Below are positions 11,729 to 22,547 of a DNA stretch of 64,000 nucleotides, piece by piece (the first letter of the stretch is position 1; each line of letters opens with the position of its first letter). Source of the stretch: Chloranthus sessilifolius. Taxonomy: Eukaryota; Streptophyta; Magnoliopsida; Chloranthales; Chloranthaceae. A program made the position numbers and the translations under genes. Under the pieces are notes generated by a model. It did no database searches. It was not told the origin of the DNA and worked only from the letters and a program-made list of their open reading frames with translations. Location of the stretch: contig CM037590.1 in the NCBI GenBank assembly GCA_021018995.1, forward strand, positions 71,271,597 to 71,335,596. The letters are read 5' to 3'.

Positions 11729-11973
11729 GCCGGGGCCTATATATTAAAAATTGGGGATTTCATTCCCCATTCGAATCATTCGAGCTTTGGAAATTTTAGG
11801 CGCTTCATCTTCTTCTTCTTTTCCGACCATCCGGCGCCCTAGGGTTTGCACTTCCATCAGTTTTCGGCTCGGATTCAAATCGTATCGCCTCCAAAACCCA
11901 CGGTAAACCATAATTTCGTACTTTTCCTTCAATTGAATTAGGTAAAACCTAGATTTTTACTATTTCACCGACA

Positions 11974-13653
11974 ATGCCGCCTAAAACCCGATTGTCTTCG
12001 AAGAAGGCAACCTCCAAGCTACCGGTCCGGCGTAAGAACGCCGCACCTCCACCACCTACCCCATCGCCGGTGAGGACTCCATCACCGTCGACATCGGAGA
12101 CCACCTCCAGTTCGACGAGCGCATCTTCGCGCGAGTCTTCCAGCGAGTCTACACCCATGCCGCCACCACCCACTAACGTGGTACAACCTAATGAGTGGTG
12201 GGCCGCGAAGACCTTTGAGGTCGAGTACCTCATTGACCCTACCCTTTTCACAAATCCCGATGTACCGGGCGAGACCCAATGGGCTCGTAATTACCTTAAC
12301 AATGCCGGTCTCGGCAACCTTCTCAAACCAATCTGGGGTTCCTATTACCCTAGATTGGTGAGATTGTTCTACCAAGGGCTTGTGGACGACCCGACTGATG
12401 ACGTGATCAAGACCACCATCGAGGGTCGAGAATACACGATCACACGTCGCCACGTACACGAGGTGCTTGAGTGCTACCTCGATTTCACACCTGAAACCAC
12501 CCTATTTCCACCCTTTGAGGAGGACCCTCGATTTGAGGAGATCATGACCCGTATGACCAACGGGAAAAAAGGGTCGGGATCCTCCATCAAGAGGGTTGAC
12601 CTTCCCCACTACATGTGGATGCTTGATTTGGTGATCAAGTGTAACCTTTACACGATGCGCCACGATACCGAGCGCGTGGACCGAGTGCAACACGCACTCT
12701 ACGCGGCCTTCTGTGGCCGGTGGTTCGACGCCACTATGGTCGTCCTCGAAGGGATGAGGTACATCAAGGGGAAGCTGATGAAGGGCAACCTACGGCCCAA
12801 GGAGAAGATGCTGTACGCGCGGCTCATCTCGAGCATGTTGGAGTGCTACTCCAACACTCCCAACTACACTATCTCGCCTCACGAGGTGAGAGCTACGGAT
12901 TGCGTGAAGACGTTCTCCAAGTCTTCATGGACTCGTAGCTACAACCTGCTCAAGCGGACCCTACCGGCTCCGGGTCCCGCTCCAGCTGCAGCAGCAACAG
13001 CAGTAGCACCACCACCACCCCCACCACCACAGCAAGACCCACCCGTGGATGGGGCACACCCAGCCGAGCCTTCAGTGGAGAGGGCCACCTCTCATACTAC
13101 GGCCTCACCGACACCGCCAACTCACTCCGCGCCCGCTACACCCACTTCATCATACCACCGGCGCGCTGCTCCATCCGGTCCTACCATCGAGGAGGTGTTG
13201 GCTCGCATGGAGGCCAACAACGAGCGGATGAACCGGAGGATGAACTTCTTGATGTTCCACACCCTCCGCTACATCTACCCGACGGACTACCACCGCTACC
13301 TCGCTCAGGAGGAGGAGTGGACTGCGGGACGAACCGCCTTCCACAGAGGCCCTGTCTTCCATCCCACCACCGCCACTACCGACCCGACTCCTTCCACATC
13401 TACATCCGCTCCGTCGGCAGAACACATGACCCAGCCGCCCGCTACCTCAAACTACCAGCCCGGCCACAGTCTCCACCACCACAGTCCACGGCCAGCTCAG
13501 CCCAGACCCACAGCCCCATGTATCGGCTCAGATGGACCAGCCTGGCGAGGGGACTGCATGAGTCTTGTATTCATTTTTGAGTTTCGATTGTATACCTGTA
13601 GATTTGTTTTTGTACGCCAACTTATCTGGCATTGTAAAAGTTTTCAATTATAA
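11974..13653 (+). CDS. Additional ORF (aORF) of the Tekay-type element, 559 aa
   Basis: A long open frame after the chromodomain, with GC-rich codon use unlike its AT-rich surroundings. The N-terminus is Pro/Ser/Thr-rich and low complexity (residues 1-65). A globular part follows (about 70-310) with the same block order as the Athila aORF: RLFYQ, an I-x-G-x-EYTI block, a GSGSSIKRVDLP block, then ALYAAF-x-x-RWFDA and LEGMRY. A proline/alanine-rich linker and a second small block (VLARMEANNERMNRRMNF, probably coiled coil) follow. It resembles the Putative plant transposon protein family. Its function is unknown. The last 30 or so residues may be read-through into non-coding DNA. An aORF of this kind is not a usual part of Tekay elements. 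Confidence 0.72.
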   Translation: MPPKTRLSSKKATSKLPVRRKNAAPPPPTPSPVRTPSPSTSETTSSSTSASSRESSSESTPMPPPPTNVVQPNEWWAAKTFEVEYLIDPTLFTNPDVPGETQWARNYLNNAGLGNLLKPIWGSYYPRLVRLFYQGLVDDPTDDVIKTTIEGREYTITRRHVHEVLECYLDFTPETTLFPPFEEDPRFEEIMTRMTNGKKGSGSSIKRVDLPHYMWMLDLVIKCNLYTMRHDTERVDRVQHALYAAFCGRWFDATMVVLEGMRYIKGKLMKGNLRPKEKMLYARLISSMLECYSNTPNYTISPHEVRATDCVKTFSKSSWTRSYNLLKRTLPAPGPAPAAAATAVAPPPPPPPQQDPPVDGAHPAEPSVERATSHTTASPTPPTHSAPATPTSSYHRRAAPSGPTIEEVLARMEANNERMNRRMNFLMFHTLRYIYPTDYHRYLAQEEEWTAGRTAFHRGPVFHPTTATTDPTPSTSTSAPSAEHMTQPPATSNYQPGHSLHHHSPRPAQPRPTAPCIGSDGPAWRGDCMSLVFIFEFRLYTCRFVFVRQLIWHCKSFQL

Positions 13654-13837
13654 ATTATAAATACAAATCAAAATTTTTGGTGTAAATTCTTCATTTTTGT
13701 AACGTTTTAATTTTATGCTGGTATTCGTAATTACCTGGATGCATCTGAGTCAACTGGACCGCCTCACCTGAGAGTGTTGGGGGGGGAGAGACCCAGACCG
13801 ACGCACTTTGGTTTATTTTCGGGGATAAAAATTCCCA
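13654..13837 (+). other. 3' untranslated stretch of the Tekay-type element
   Basis: A short AT-rich stretch between the aORF and the polypurine tract, with a G-rich run at 13,780-13,792. No gene is seen. Confidence 0.5.
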
Positions 13838-13849
13838 AGGTGGGGAGGA
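13838..13849 (+). other. Polypurine tract
   Basis: AAGGTGGGGAGGA-type purine run immediately before the LTR start TGTAATATT, the plus-strand primer of reverse transcription. Confidence 0.85.
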
Positions 13850-16339
13850 TGTAATATTTCGAAAAATTATGTTAAACAGTGACCTCGGGATCCGTGCCCG
13901 ATTGGTCACTAGTTTGACCAATTAGGAGATCAAGGGTTAGCATAGAGTGCGATGAACGGATGAGATGTGATGGTTTGAGTGATTATGTGGTGTGTGATGT
14001 GAATGTGAAGTTGTATACACCTACCGCGGTGTATGTGCTCAACACACAAGGAAGGGGATAGATAAAAGGGTTTAATAACCCTAAAATCTGAAATTTGGTT
14101 GTTGAGAGAGGAGTAAAGAAGAGAGAGAGAGGAGTAAAGAGGTTGAGCAAGAATTATTGTGACTGATTGGAAGGGAGATTCTAACATTAAAAAGACCGAT
14201 TCGACGCGGAGAATCTGTTCAAGCTAAAGTTGGAACCCTAGCCTTTCCAACCATTGATTTGAAATCAATTTGAGATTTATTGAAGGTAAGATTTTTGTAG
14301 TTTAAAATGCATGGATTAAGGGGTTAAATTGTAGTTAGAAATGGTGTAAAATGTGGGATAATAGCTTGGAGAAATGGATGAGAAAGTAAGGGAAGAGATT
14401 GGGAAGAACAGCCAAAAGAGGGCTGAATCTGGCAATTTCGATTAATCAAAATTGGGTTTCGATTAATCGAAATTGGCCAAGAAGTTGAAAAGTCAGAGGA
14501 TCCCGATCTCGATTAATCGAATTGAGTTTCGATTAATCGACTTTGGATTTCGATTAATCGAATTGAGAAGCGATTAATCGACTGGGAACCTACAGTGGAC
14601 TCCAGTGGAGAAAAGAATTTAGCTTGAAGAAATCAACTAATCGAAATGAGAGTTCGATTAATCGATTTGGAATTTCGATTAATCGATTTTGGAAATTCGA
14701 TTACTCGAATTGAGAATCGACTGGATAGAGTAGAGAATTTCGATTAATCGAATTGGGTTTCGATTAATCGAATGGGAATCTCGATTAATCGATTTGAGAA
14801 TCGATTAATCGATATTGACTTTCGATTAATCGATTTTGGAGTTCGATTAATCGATTAGGCCAGTTTATGTTGACTTTTGAGTTTGACTTTAAGATTCATG
14901 GAGGGTCTTGAACCTCCTTTATTGCATCTTTAGTGATGTGTTTCACATGTTATGTGGTACCATAGGTGGTATGTGTGAGCTAGTGCACAAGGAGCCACGT
15001 GGGACCTTGATGCATTGATCAAACGAAGACTTGAGGTAGGGAACACCTTGAACATATACTTTATTTTGCAAGAGCATGTATGTAATGATATAGATTTAAA
15101 ATTCCAAATGTTTTATTGCTTAAAGAGTTTGTGAAAAGTGTGTGTGTGACATCAATAAAAGTAATCAAAACGAGCCATCCCCAGGGGATAAGGAAGTAAA
15201 GAGATAAGAGCATCAGGTGTGATGCTAGTGAATGGATACATCCCAAGGATGTATCCAGGATTGAATCATGTTTGATATGGCCCAACTGATATAAGATAGC
15301 ACATTTATACGGTGAATAACTATATGTAAGGCACCGATATTTTTGTTATTTGAGGTTTGATAGGGTACCCCACCGACGTGGCGGGATATCCACGACTGAC
15401 ACGGCAGGATATCCGTGACCGATACGGCGGTGAATTTGTAGGCCAGTGCGGAGGCTTATCCGTACACAGTAAGCACACCCCAGGGGTGTTGATTGAGACT
15501 AGTGAAACCCCGCCACCAATCCCCAGGGGAAAGGGGCTTGGGTACTATTTGTATTCCCAGGGAATACGTTTAAAACTGTCTATATAGATGACGATGATGG
15601 GTATCTCATCGGGGCTCGATGCTATATTGTTCGAGAATTACTTAAGTTGAAAGTTTAAGTTTTGCTTTAGGCCTTTTCAGCATCATTCATGAATAAGTAA
15701 AAGACATGAGTAAACTACCAGTAAAACGTGATGCTTTTCAACTGTTTTTCATCAGTAACTGCATAAACACATCATGCATGGTATATCATGGAATATATGT
15801 GAGTGATAATTTATATGTTCAACTGTGTTTTGTTCCCTATTGAGCTAGGATGTAGCTCACCCTATAGACTATACGTCGCAGGTCCACTACTAGCAACTGC
15901 TGAGGCTTCTGGAGACGCTGACCCCGTTGACTCGGACCTAGCACCCGAAGACGAGTTGGAGCCACCTCCTGAGGACTTCTTCTAGAGGACTCCGTTGTGC
16001 CGCTTTGAGGGTTTTTGGAGAGATTTTGCACGGCTTGGTATGTCAAGCCTTGTTTGATTAAACAATGTATATGTATAAATTCGTGATTTTTCTTTTGGGC
16101 AAACCATCTGTGATGATTAGCTATCATCGATGGTTCAGATCGGTTCTCCATTCAATCAGAGGCATGAGGGTAGAACTGTCTTTTGAGAAATGCTTATATA
16201 GCGATTTAATTCCGCAGTTTCATTTACTATTTCAATTATGTGCTTGATATACCAATGTTCCATGCTTAGCTAAGGGGCACGGTCAAGATTATCGTGCTGA
16301 TGGTACGGGTTTCGGGGTGCCGAAATCCGGGTTGTCACA
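13850..16339 (+). repeat. 3' LTR of the Tekay-type element, 2,490 bp
   Basis: The LTR starts TGTAATATTTCG directly after the polypurine tract and ends TTGTCACA where the sequence changes into a TNP2 coding region. The U3 part has a TATA-like gataaaaggg near 14,058. A GAGAGAG-rich leader follows at about 14,100-14,140, then the palindrome array (14,438-14,854). Further on is a set of gccgggatatcc-like short repeats at about 15,360-15,430. The solo LTR at 50,004 belongs to the same broad family (similar ends and a similar U3 start), in the opposite orientation. Confidence 0.85.
14438..14854 (+). repeat. Palindrome array in the Tekay LTR: TCGATTAATCGA x16
   Basis: Starts: 14438, 14459, 14509, 14529, 14550, 14570, 14633, 14654, 14675, 14697, 14740, 14760, 14781, 14801, 14822, 14843. 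Steps inside runs are 20-22 bp; the last six are 20, 21, 20, 21, 21. The spacers differ in sequence, so the step is conserved while the filler is not. The array lies downstream of the probable promoter, in the R/U5 part. Confidence 0.88.
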
Positions 16340-16952
16340 TCCAACCTCCAATGCATTTAATATGCCATAACCTAACAAGGAAAGATAATATTGTGTGTGA
16401 TTTACATCCTGGATAGAGAGCTTGCTCGATTGTATGGACTAATCTATAGAATGTAGTAGCATTGTGATTTGGTAGATCATCAGTTTCATTTGCCACACCA
16501 TCCGAAGCTACTTCTGGGATAGGAACTCCAAATGCATCATGCAACATTTGACTTATGTCATCACCTGTATGATGCTCATCGACTCCTCTATCGGGAGTAT
16601 TATCCCTTATAGAATTTGCCTAAGCTATTCCCTCCCCATGATAAAACCATCTAGTGTAGTTCTGGACAATCCCCTCGCATATCAAATGATCTTCAACTAT
16701 GTTCTTATCATGATACTCTATATTGTTGCAATTAATGCACAGACACTTTAACCTCCCATCAACAGATGCTCCACGGGCTATGGCTAGATTGATAAACTCT
16801 TTCACGCCTTCATTATACTCGAGAGAGAGCCTATTTCATTCATATAAACAGTGATTTGCTTATCAAATCCACACAATAATAACACTATTGACACTATAAT
16901 TTAATTTTGAAAGAATGGTATACCTAGACTTTTGCATCCAACTCTTATCCAT
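16340..16952 (-). pseudogene. TNP2-like CACTA transposase, N-terminal fragment
   Basis: The minus strand codes the start of a TNP2 transposase: MDKSWMQKSR from the ATG at 16,952, a GT-AG intron of about 95 bp, then a transposase-associated domain (EYNEGVKEFINLA, CINCNN, VEDHLICEGI, YTRWFYHGE) at 16,830-16,625. The next conserved part, HDAFGVPIPE and QALYPGCKSHT-x-LSFLVRLWHIK, runs to 16,340, where the Tekay LTR cuts it. The two parts are in different frames, so at least one frameshift lies between them. The DDE core is absent. The fragment cannot make transposase. Confidence 0.85.
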
Positions 16953-18888
16953 CGTGTGAAAGATTAACTTTGCAATCTCAGACCTCCTAGCTCAATATTC
17001 TGAAAAACCTTAAAACCATATACAACAAATGATAAATGAATAGAAAGTGATTGCAAATCTTGCAAAATATAACTTAAAAAATGACTTCACTTGAGCACAT
17101 CAAGCGGCACCCAATTAGTGCACGTGCCACCTACTAATGCTTTCCCTTGGTGAAACCTGGGTATGAAAAATGCAAAAGCATAACTCGATAACACTTATAG
17201 ATAAGATAAAATGCAATATAATATATTAAGAATAATAAATAGCATATTTAAGGACATGAAAACCTACCTTAAATCGATATGTATGTATATTATAATAGTA
17301 AAGCTTTTTATTCTATTGATAGTAGATTTAATGCTTTTGTCTCACCGGATACAACTCCTCTACTCACATTTTAATAGTGAAGTACTTTTTTTTCCCTTCG
17401 ATGGTGTTATATGAGTATCTCACCTATAAATCAGATCAAGGGGGCATGTGGCCGATATTTAGTGGGTAGATACATCAAAAGTACCTCTTCATTGACTAAA
17501 CCTACCGTCTTATAATTTTCACAAATATTCACATTTCTCATTTGGTCGGTCGGTGATTGGAGCCATCATCCCTCGTCCATGCCATATAGATCACCATCTT
17601 TCTCAAGCTAAACTATCCTTTATTTTTTTTAATCACAAACATTAATCCAAAATTTTGATCATACATCCAACCTTTTTACAACACCACTTGGCTATCTTCA
17701 AATCTTTTATGCCATATAGATAATCTCTACTCACATTATAATAGACAACAGATTTAAGGACATGAAAAAAAAAACCTTAAATTTCATCCAAGTTTGTTAT
17801 TATATTGATCGACCATCAATTAATGACAAAGCATATTGCCAATAAAATTTTGCCCTAAACAAATATGATGTCAATATTTTTTTAAAAAGAAATAGAGAAG
17901 CCAACACACAAGGGCAACAATATCTTACGGTAAATAATTGTTATAACCAATGGAAATGGGGTGATGCCTACTGATACATGTGAACTAACGGTATGCATTG
18001 TAGACTTCCTCCCAACCATGTGAACCATCAGTTTTTAGTCTACATTTAATTTAGTAAGTACTCTAATCCTACTAAGGTGTTAGCTGCTCATAATATCCCT
18101 AAATTAAATATAGTTCTTATCAGTCCAAAACTAAATAAATAAACCTAGTAATCCTAAATAGGAGTTCATAGAACACCTCAAACCAAATATAAGGAAAGTT
18201 CTAAAATGCAATTTGAATTTGACTAGCTTTAACTGATGCTTCAACTTTATTTTTCCGATCGATTTCATCTTTGACCAACTTTTAGAAGAACTATATAATC
18301 AAGTACATTTATATACTAGCTTAATTTAGGAAGCAAATCAGCAAAATTTTCTGGTAGATAATTAATGCGTTTGAAAATGGTATCTATAATTGTTCTTACT
18401 TGTCACTACAAAAAATGAGCGTAGCACTTAATTTAGGGTGGTTGAGAGAAAAGTCCAAAGGACCTTATAATATCATCCCTTGGAGACGAAGAGAGATCAT
18501 CTAACACATGCAAATAAGAAAAACTACATATATAAAAAGAACACTCAATATGCCTAACTAAAAACTCCTAAAAAATTTCTACACCTAACTAAAGGCTGCT
18601 TGGTTTAAGTTGAGAGTTGTAGGGGTGATTTGGCAATAGGCCTCCATATCTGTAATGCTTGTTATTTAAGGTGTTGGCATTGTTAACAAAATATAACAGA
18701 ATCTGCTTCATTTTTGGTTATTTCCGATTGATATCATTAGCTTTGTGTAAACTTCCTGATGCTTATATAATATTTTAACTAACCCTTGATTTGGGCCATC
18801 ATTTCACAAGGGAGAAGCCAACATAAAATAAGATAAGTTTATTAATTAACCTTACTACCTTGGTATGAGTATATCTGTTCTAAATAAG
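16953..18888. other. AT-rich non-coding DNA
   Basis: No open frame with recognisable product is seen. It probably belongs to the 5' non-coding part of the minus-strand CACTA. A CACTACAAAAAATG sequence at 18,404 could be a further CACTA end, but no partner with a matching 3-bp duplication was found. Confidence 0.5.
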
Positions 18889-19034
18889 AATGGGTCAAAA
18901 GATAATCTCCATCATCTGATACCAAGCGGTCAAAGCCCATAAAAAATTCATACTATGTTGCATTTATGTGGTAGTCTTTAATTTACATGGCATTTGACTG
19001 CTTTGACTCAGATGATGGAGGTCATTTTTCGCCC
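18889..19034. mobile_element. MITE with about 45-bp inverted arms
   Basis: The left arm (18,889-18,936: gggtcaaaagataatctcc, catcatctgat, cggtcaaag) is an imperfect reverse complement of the right arm (18,985-19,034: ctttgactcagatgatgga, catttttcgccc). The loop is about 50 bp. There is no coding capacity. Related arms occur at 26,770-26,860 and 27,562-27,856. Confidence 0.65.
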
Positions 19035-19144
19035 TAATCTTTTGCATTGAAGATCAGATCACGACGTACCTATCAAATGACACACATGATGACTTCGCAT
19101 GGCACACATCCCAAAAAGTGACCATAGTACCAAGCAAGGATTAA

Positions 19145-19345
19145 AATGCCGAAAAACCGATACATATCGTCTGAGCCCAAAACCGATATGTATCGGATGA
19201 TACGTATCGGTATCAGATGGTACCAGACGATACATTGAATGTATCGTCCGGTAAATACATATATATGACCGATACGGTACGTTCAATGTACTGTATCGGT
19301 GACTTCCGATACCAATACGTATCGGTATCGGACGAAATTTTGATC
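19145..19345. repeat. Cluster of nested CGATACGTATCGG-like palindromes
   Basis: About ten overlapping short palindromes (ccgatacatatcg, ccgatatgtatcgg, gatacgtatcggtatc, acgatacattgaatgtatcgt) in 200 bp. Looser members of the same style lie at 38,340-39,010 and 45,580-45,810. Whether this is a transposon or a simple satellite-like repeat is unclear. Confidence 0.6.
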
Positions 19346-20439
19346 CATGGTACCAAGTCATGTGGCATGTGGGCTGCTTACTTAATACTAATTCTTTTCT
19401 TAGTTATTACTAACCTATTACTAATTTAATAATTAATTATATTCACTCAATCCTTATCTGCAAATGTTGTTGTTAGGAAATTATGTGTTCATTATTCTCT
19501 TTGTTCATGAAGCATGCACTCATTTATTCCCTGTTATGCTCGCTTCCTTCTTGAAGTGTTTTCTTTTATCGTTTTTCTTATTTGTTCTCATAATATAAAG
19601 CAACATATTTATTCTCAGATAGCATGTATCCTCATATGCATTAACATTAGTTACTGTAAAAATTTGCTTTTGAAATTTCTTGGTTAAGTGAGAGTTTACT
19701 AGGAAATATATGTGAGGGTTGCATTTACAGGGCAGTATATGTCCCCATATGATCCTGTTGAGGGGCCATCGATTACTGGTTGGAGAGTGCAATGTTGGGA
19801 ATCTTCTCTTCAACCTGTCATCCTCCATTTTATATGAAATCCTGCTTCCAGTTTTGGAGGGCAGCCATCGATGTAAACAATTTGGTTGACCAGAGTCAAT
19901 AAAAGCATTGCTCCACAGAGTGATTTTAAAAGTTCTCAAGCAGCTGGTGTCTTATCAGCCATATATGATGAACAGAATTCATCCGACTCTAGTTTCGACA
20001 AGGCAAACAGAATTTTGATCCCTATGATCCGCCAAGCAATAGCTGAATGCTAGCTCAAATTGTGTATTCTGCACATGGTGGCTTTTTTTAGAACACTTAT
20101 TATAATAATTTTTTAGTACACTTTTGTATTTTAAAACGTGTATTTCAGATTCTAAACACCAAAAAAAATGTGTCCATTAAACCCACTTTTCCCGACTTTT
20201 TTTGGTTTTCATTTTTTTTCTGATTTTTCTTGCTTCTTTTTCCCTAATTTTTTCAATATTCTTCTATTTTATGCGATTTTTTTGCTCATTGTATCCAATC
20301 CTAACCTGTATTTTGTAACACTAATCCATTTATCTCTTAAATCTACAATTACAAACCCTAGTGAAAAAGGGGGAAAACAAACAAATAATCCCTTAGCTAT
20401 AGCAGCCGAATGAAGAGCACAGTCCTTGGTGAGATTTGA
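19346..20439. other. Non-coding DNA, no gene seen
   Basis: AT-rich sequence with poly-T runs at 20,190-20,290. Open frames here are short and do not resemble known proteins. Confidence 0.5.
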
Positions 20440-21040
20440 TAAAATGGTGAAAACAAAACCTAGTGAAAAAAATTACAAACCCTACCGAAAAAGCAGGAGA
20501 TCAAACAAATCATTTACAATGAATGAATAAATAAAATTAGATTAAGTACTCAGAGATATTGGAATGAAACCCTAAGCCAAATCTCCATGAAACATAAAGA
20601 AGTAGATAAGATAAAACAGTATTTCACCTAAAACAATTTCCCCGGCAGTCTTGTTCGTTCAAAGTTGAGATTCACAATCACCAAGGACGAGCGAGCAAGA
20701 CGAGCGATCGAATCTGTCAAGCCATTGATCGAACGAGAAGAGCGATCAAATCTTTCAAGCCATTGATCGAACAAGAAGAGGGAGCTTAGAGAGAATGAGA
20801 GACTAGGAAAAGAGATTAGAGAGCCAGAGAGGGAGCGGGTGCAAAAAATTTTGGGTCGTGCCTGTTAAGATATGGGAGGGAGTGAAAAATTTTGGCGCTC
20901 AAAATATTTGGGTGGCGGGAATTAAATACATGCACCAGCGGTTTTCTCAATACACCGCCATTGTCTTATTGGATTATAGTGGCGGCCATTTAATAAGCGC
21001 CACTAAGCATGTGTCTCTAATGCCCACCATTTTTGTAGTG
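20440..21040 (-). repeat. CACTA end copy 1
   Basis: Right terminus, minus-strand orientation, ending ...TTTTTGTAGTG at 21,040. It shares with copies 2 and 3 the subterminal phrase ggccatttaataagcgccact and a UTR-like block containing gagatattggaatgaaaccc and cttgttcgttc-aagttgag. The minus strand reads as a ctctct-rich leader, typical of CACTA 5' UTRs. Confidence 0.7.
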
Positions 21041-22547
21041 ATCGGGCCTTTCAAGTTTCAAATGTACATGCTTACCAAAAAAGAAGGTAAATGACAGTGG
21101 GAAAGACAGAGCAATGGAGTTTTTGAGTGATGGGGTGTGGTTTGAATATAAAGATTTCCCACCCGAAAACACCAAATACACCAAATACCCTGGTTGCGTT
21201 TGGGAACGAGAATTTGAATTTGAGAAATTTAAATCCAATCATTTCAAATCTAAGGCATTTCAATTCCAGATTTTAAAGTATTTGGATTTGAAAATCCCTT
21301 GTTTGGATGTTTAAAGATTGTATTTGAACTGATCCATAGGATTTATAAATGCTTCATTAGATTAGTTTAGAAAAAAAACAAAGAAAAAATTTAAATTCCA
21401 ACAACCTAATATTTAATATATCAAAATTAGGACTGTAGACGGGTGGGGTCGACCCGATACCCGACCCACCCAAGCCAATTTTTTTACCAGCTCCGGCACA
21501 TAGACTTGACTCATTGAGACAGGTAGGGTTGTCCCGACTAAGAGATTAGGTAGGATCGCAGGTTAGTTGAGTTGACCCAGTCCAATATTTATATATATAA
21601 GATAAAGAAAAATGGGTTTCTTTGCCGGGTCGGTTCGGATCACTTTTGCAACTTTCTTTCTGTTATTTGCAGAAATGAAGGTTTATGGACATGACAACTT
21701 TTGATTGCCTTGATCAAATGACCTATAGGTTTTTTTGCCCGAAACTTCAACACACTAGATCTTTAGGTTATGACACATGTATCAGATAGTTAGATGTTGA
21801 ATCCACGTGGGACACATCACTAAATATGGCTGATCCTTGGGTACCATGAGAAGGGGCTCTCAAGTCAACTTAGGGGTGTGAGTCATGTAAAATGGAATCT
21901 GACTGCCTGATATGTGAAACATGATATAAAGATATGTTTTGTTGAATATTAAGCTGAAAAATGATCCCTGTCGTCTAATTCAAATCAATCAACGATTTTC
22001 ATGTTTTTGACTTTTAGTTGCAGATACAAAATATACATGCAAATAAACACACTTTTTATTTTAACCGAAGAAGCGCTCGACTCTACAACAATGCAAATGA
22101 AGGATCGCTGGATTTGAAATAAGGCATAGGAGGCGTTATTTCAAATCCCTATTTTTTAGGTATTTCTAAAATGACAGGATTTGGCAAATCCAAATCCAGG
22201 CCACCACACCTGTAATCGAAACAGTAGATTCGGAATTGATAGACCCAAATCCAAATCCAAACCATAGAATGATGGTTCCCAAACGCAGCCTTAAACTGTT
22301 CCCTACCCAAAACACCAAATACCCATTTCGAATCTACCCATTGAAACCCCAAGATCCAAAATAAGAGCCTCAAAAGTCAAAACACTTCAAACTCTAAGTC
22401 CTTTTAGAACTATGCATTAGAACTCTCACATCTAAAAAACCCAAAATCACCTCTCTCCCTTAAACTACCCCCTAATGGCAAATCTAAGTATTAACTCCCA
22501 CAATACTCTTCAAAAAAAAAAAAAAAAAAACCCAAAAATCCAAGCAG
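21041..22547. other. Non-coding insert between CACTA ends 1 and 2
   Basis: It contains a MITE-like or nested element bounded by inverted phrases: tgcgtttgggaacgagaattt near 21,195 and gatggttcccaaacgcagcc near 22,272. Between them is an unrelated GC-richer block (21,430-21,600, gggtcgacccgatacccgacc). No gene is seen. Confidence 0.5.

Larger units (their letters stand above)
9950..16339 (+). mobile_element. Tekay-type chromovirus (Ty3/gypsy), 3' half, broken
   Basis: Parts: integrase core and C-terminal region with chromodomain (to 10,969), palindrome-rich spacer, additional ORF (11,974-13,653), polypurine tract (13,838-13,849) and LTR (13,850-16,339). The 5' LTR, gag, protease and reverse transcriptase are absent from the window. 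The right LTR edge cuts a TNP2 gene of a CACTA element, so this element is younger than that CACTA. It is truncated and carries a few interruptions in the integrase part. Confidence 0.85.
16340..21040 (-). mobile_element. CACTA (En/Spm) transposon remnant, minus strand
   Basis: The right terminus is at 21,040 (minus-strand reading starts CACTACAAAAATGG), with a subterminal region and 5'-UTR-like stretch at about 20,440-21,040 and a TNP2 N-terminal gene fragment at 16,340-16,952. The left part is removed by the Tekay LTR. Assigning the TNP2 piece to this terminus rather than to the related ends at 23,045 or 25,133 is inference: it is the nearest end in the right orientation. In the CACTA at 53,456 the end-to-ATG distance is 2.8 kb; here it is 4.1 kb, partly filled by a MITE and other repeats. 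Confidence 0.5.

Noticed and set aside
27-14854. Palindrome arrays as CRISPR-like repeats
   Set aside because: The repeats are 12 bp with fillers of about 8-10 bp, lie inside plant LTR retroelements, and have no cas genes.
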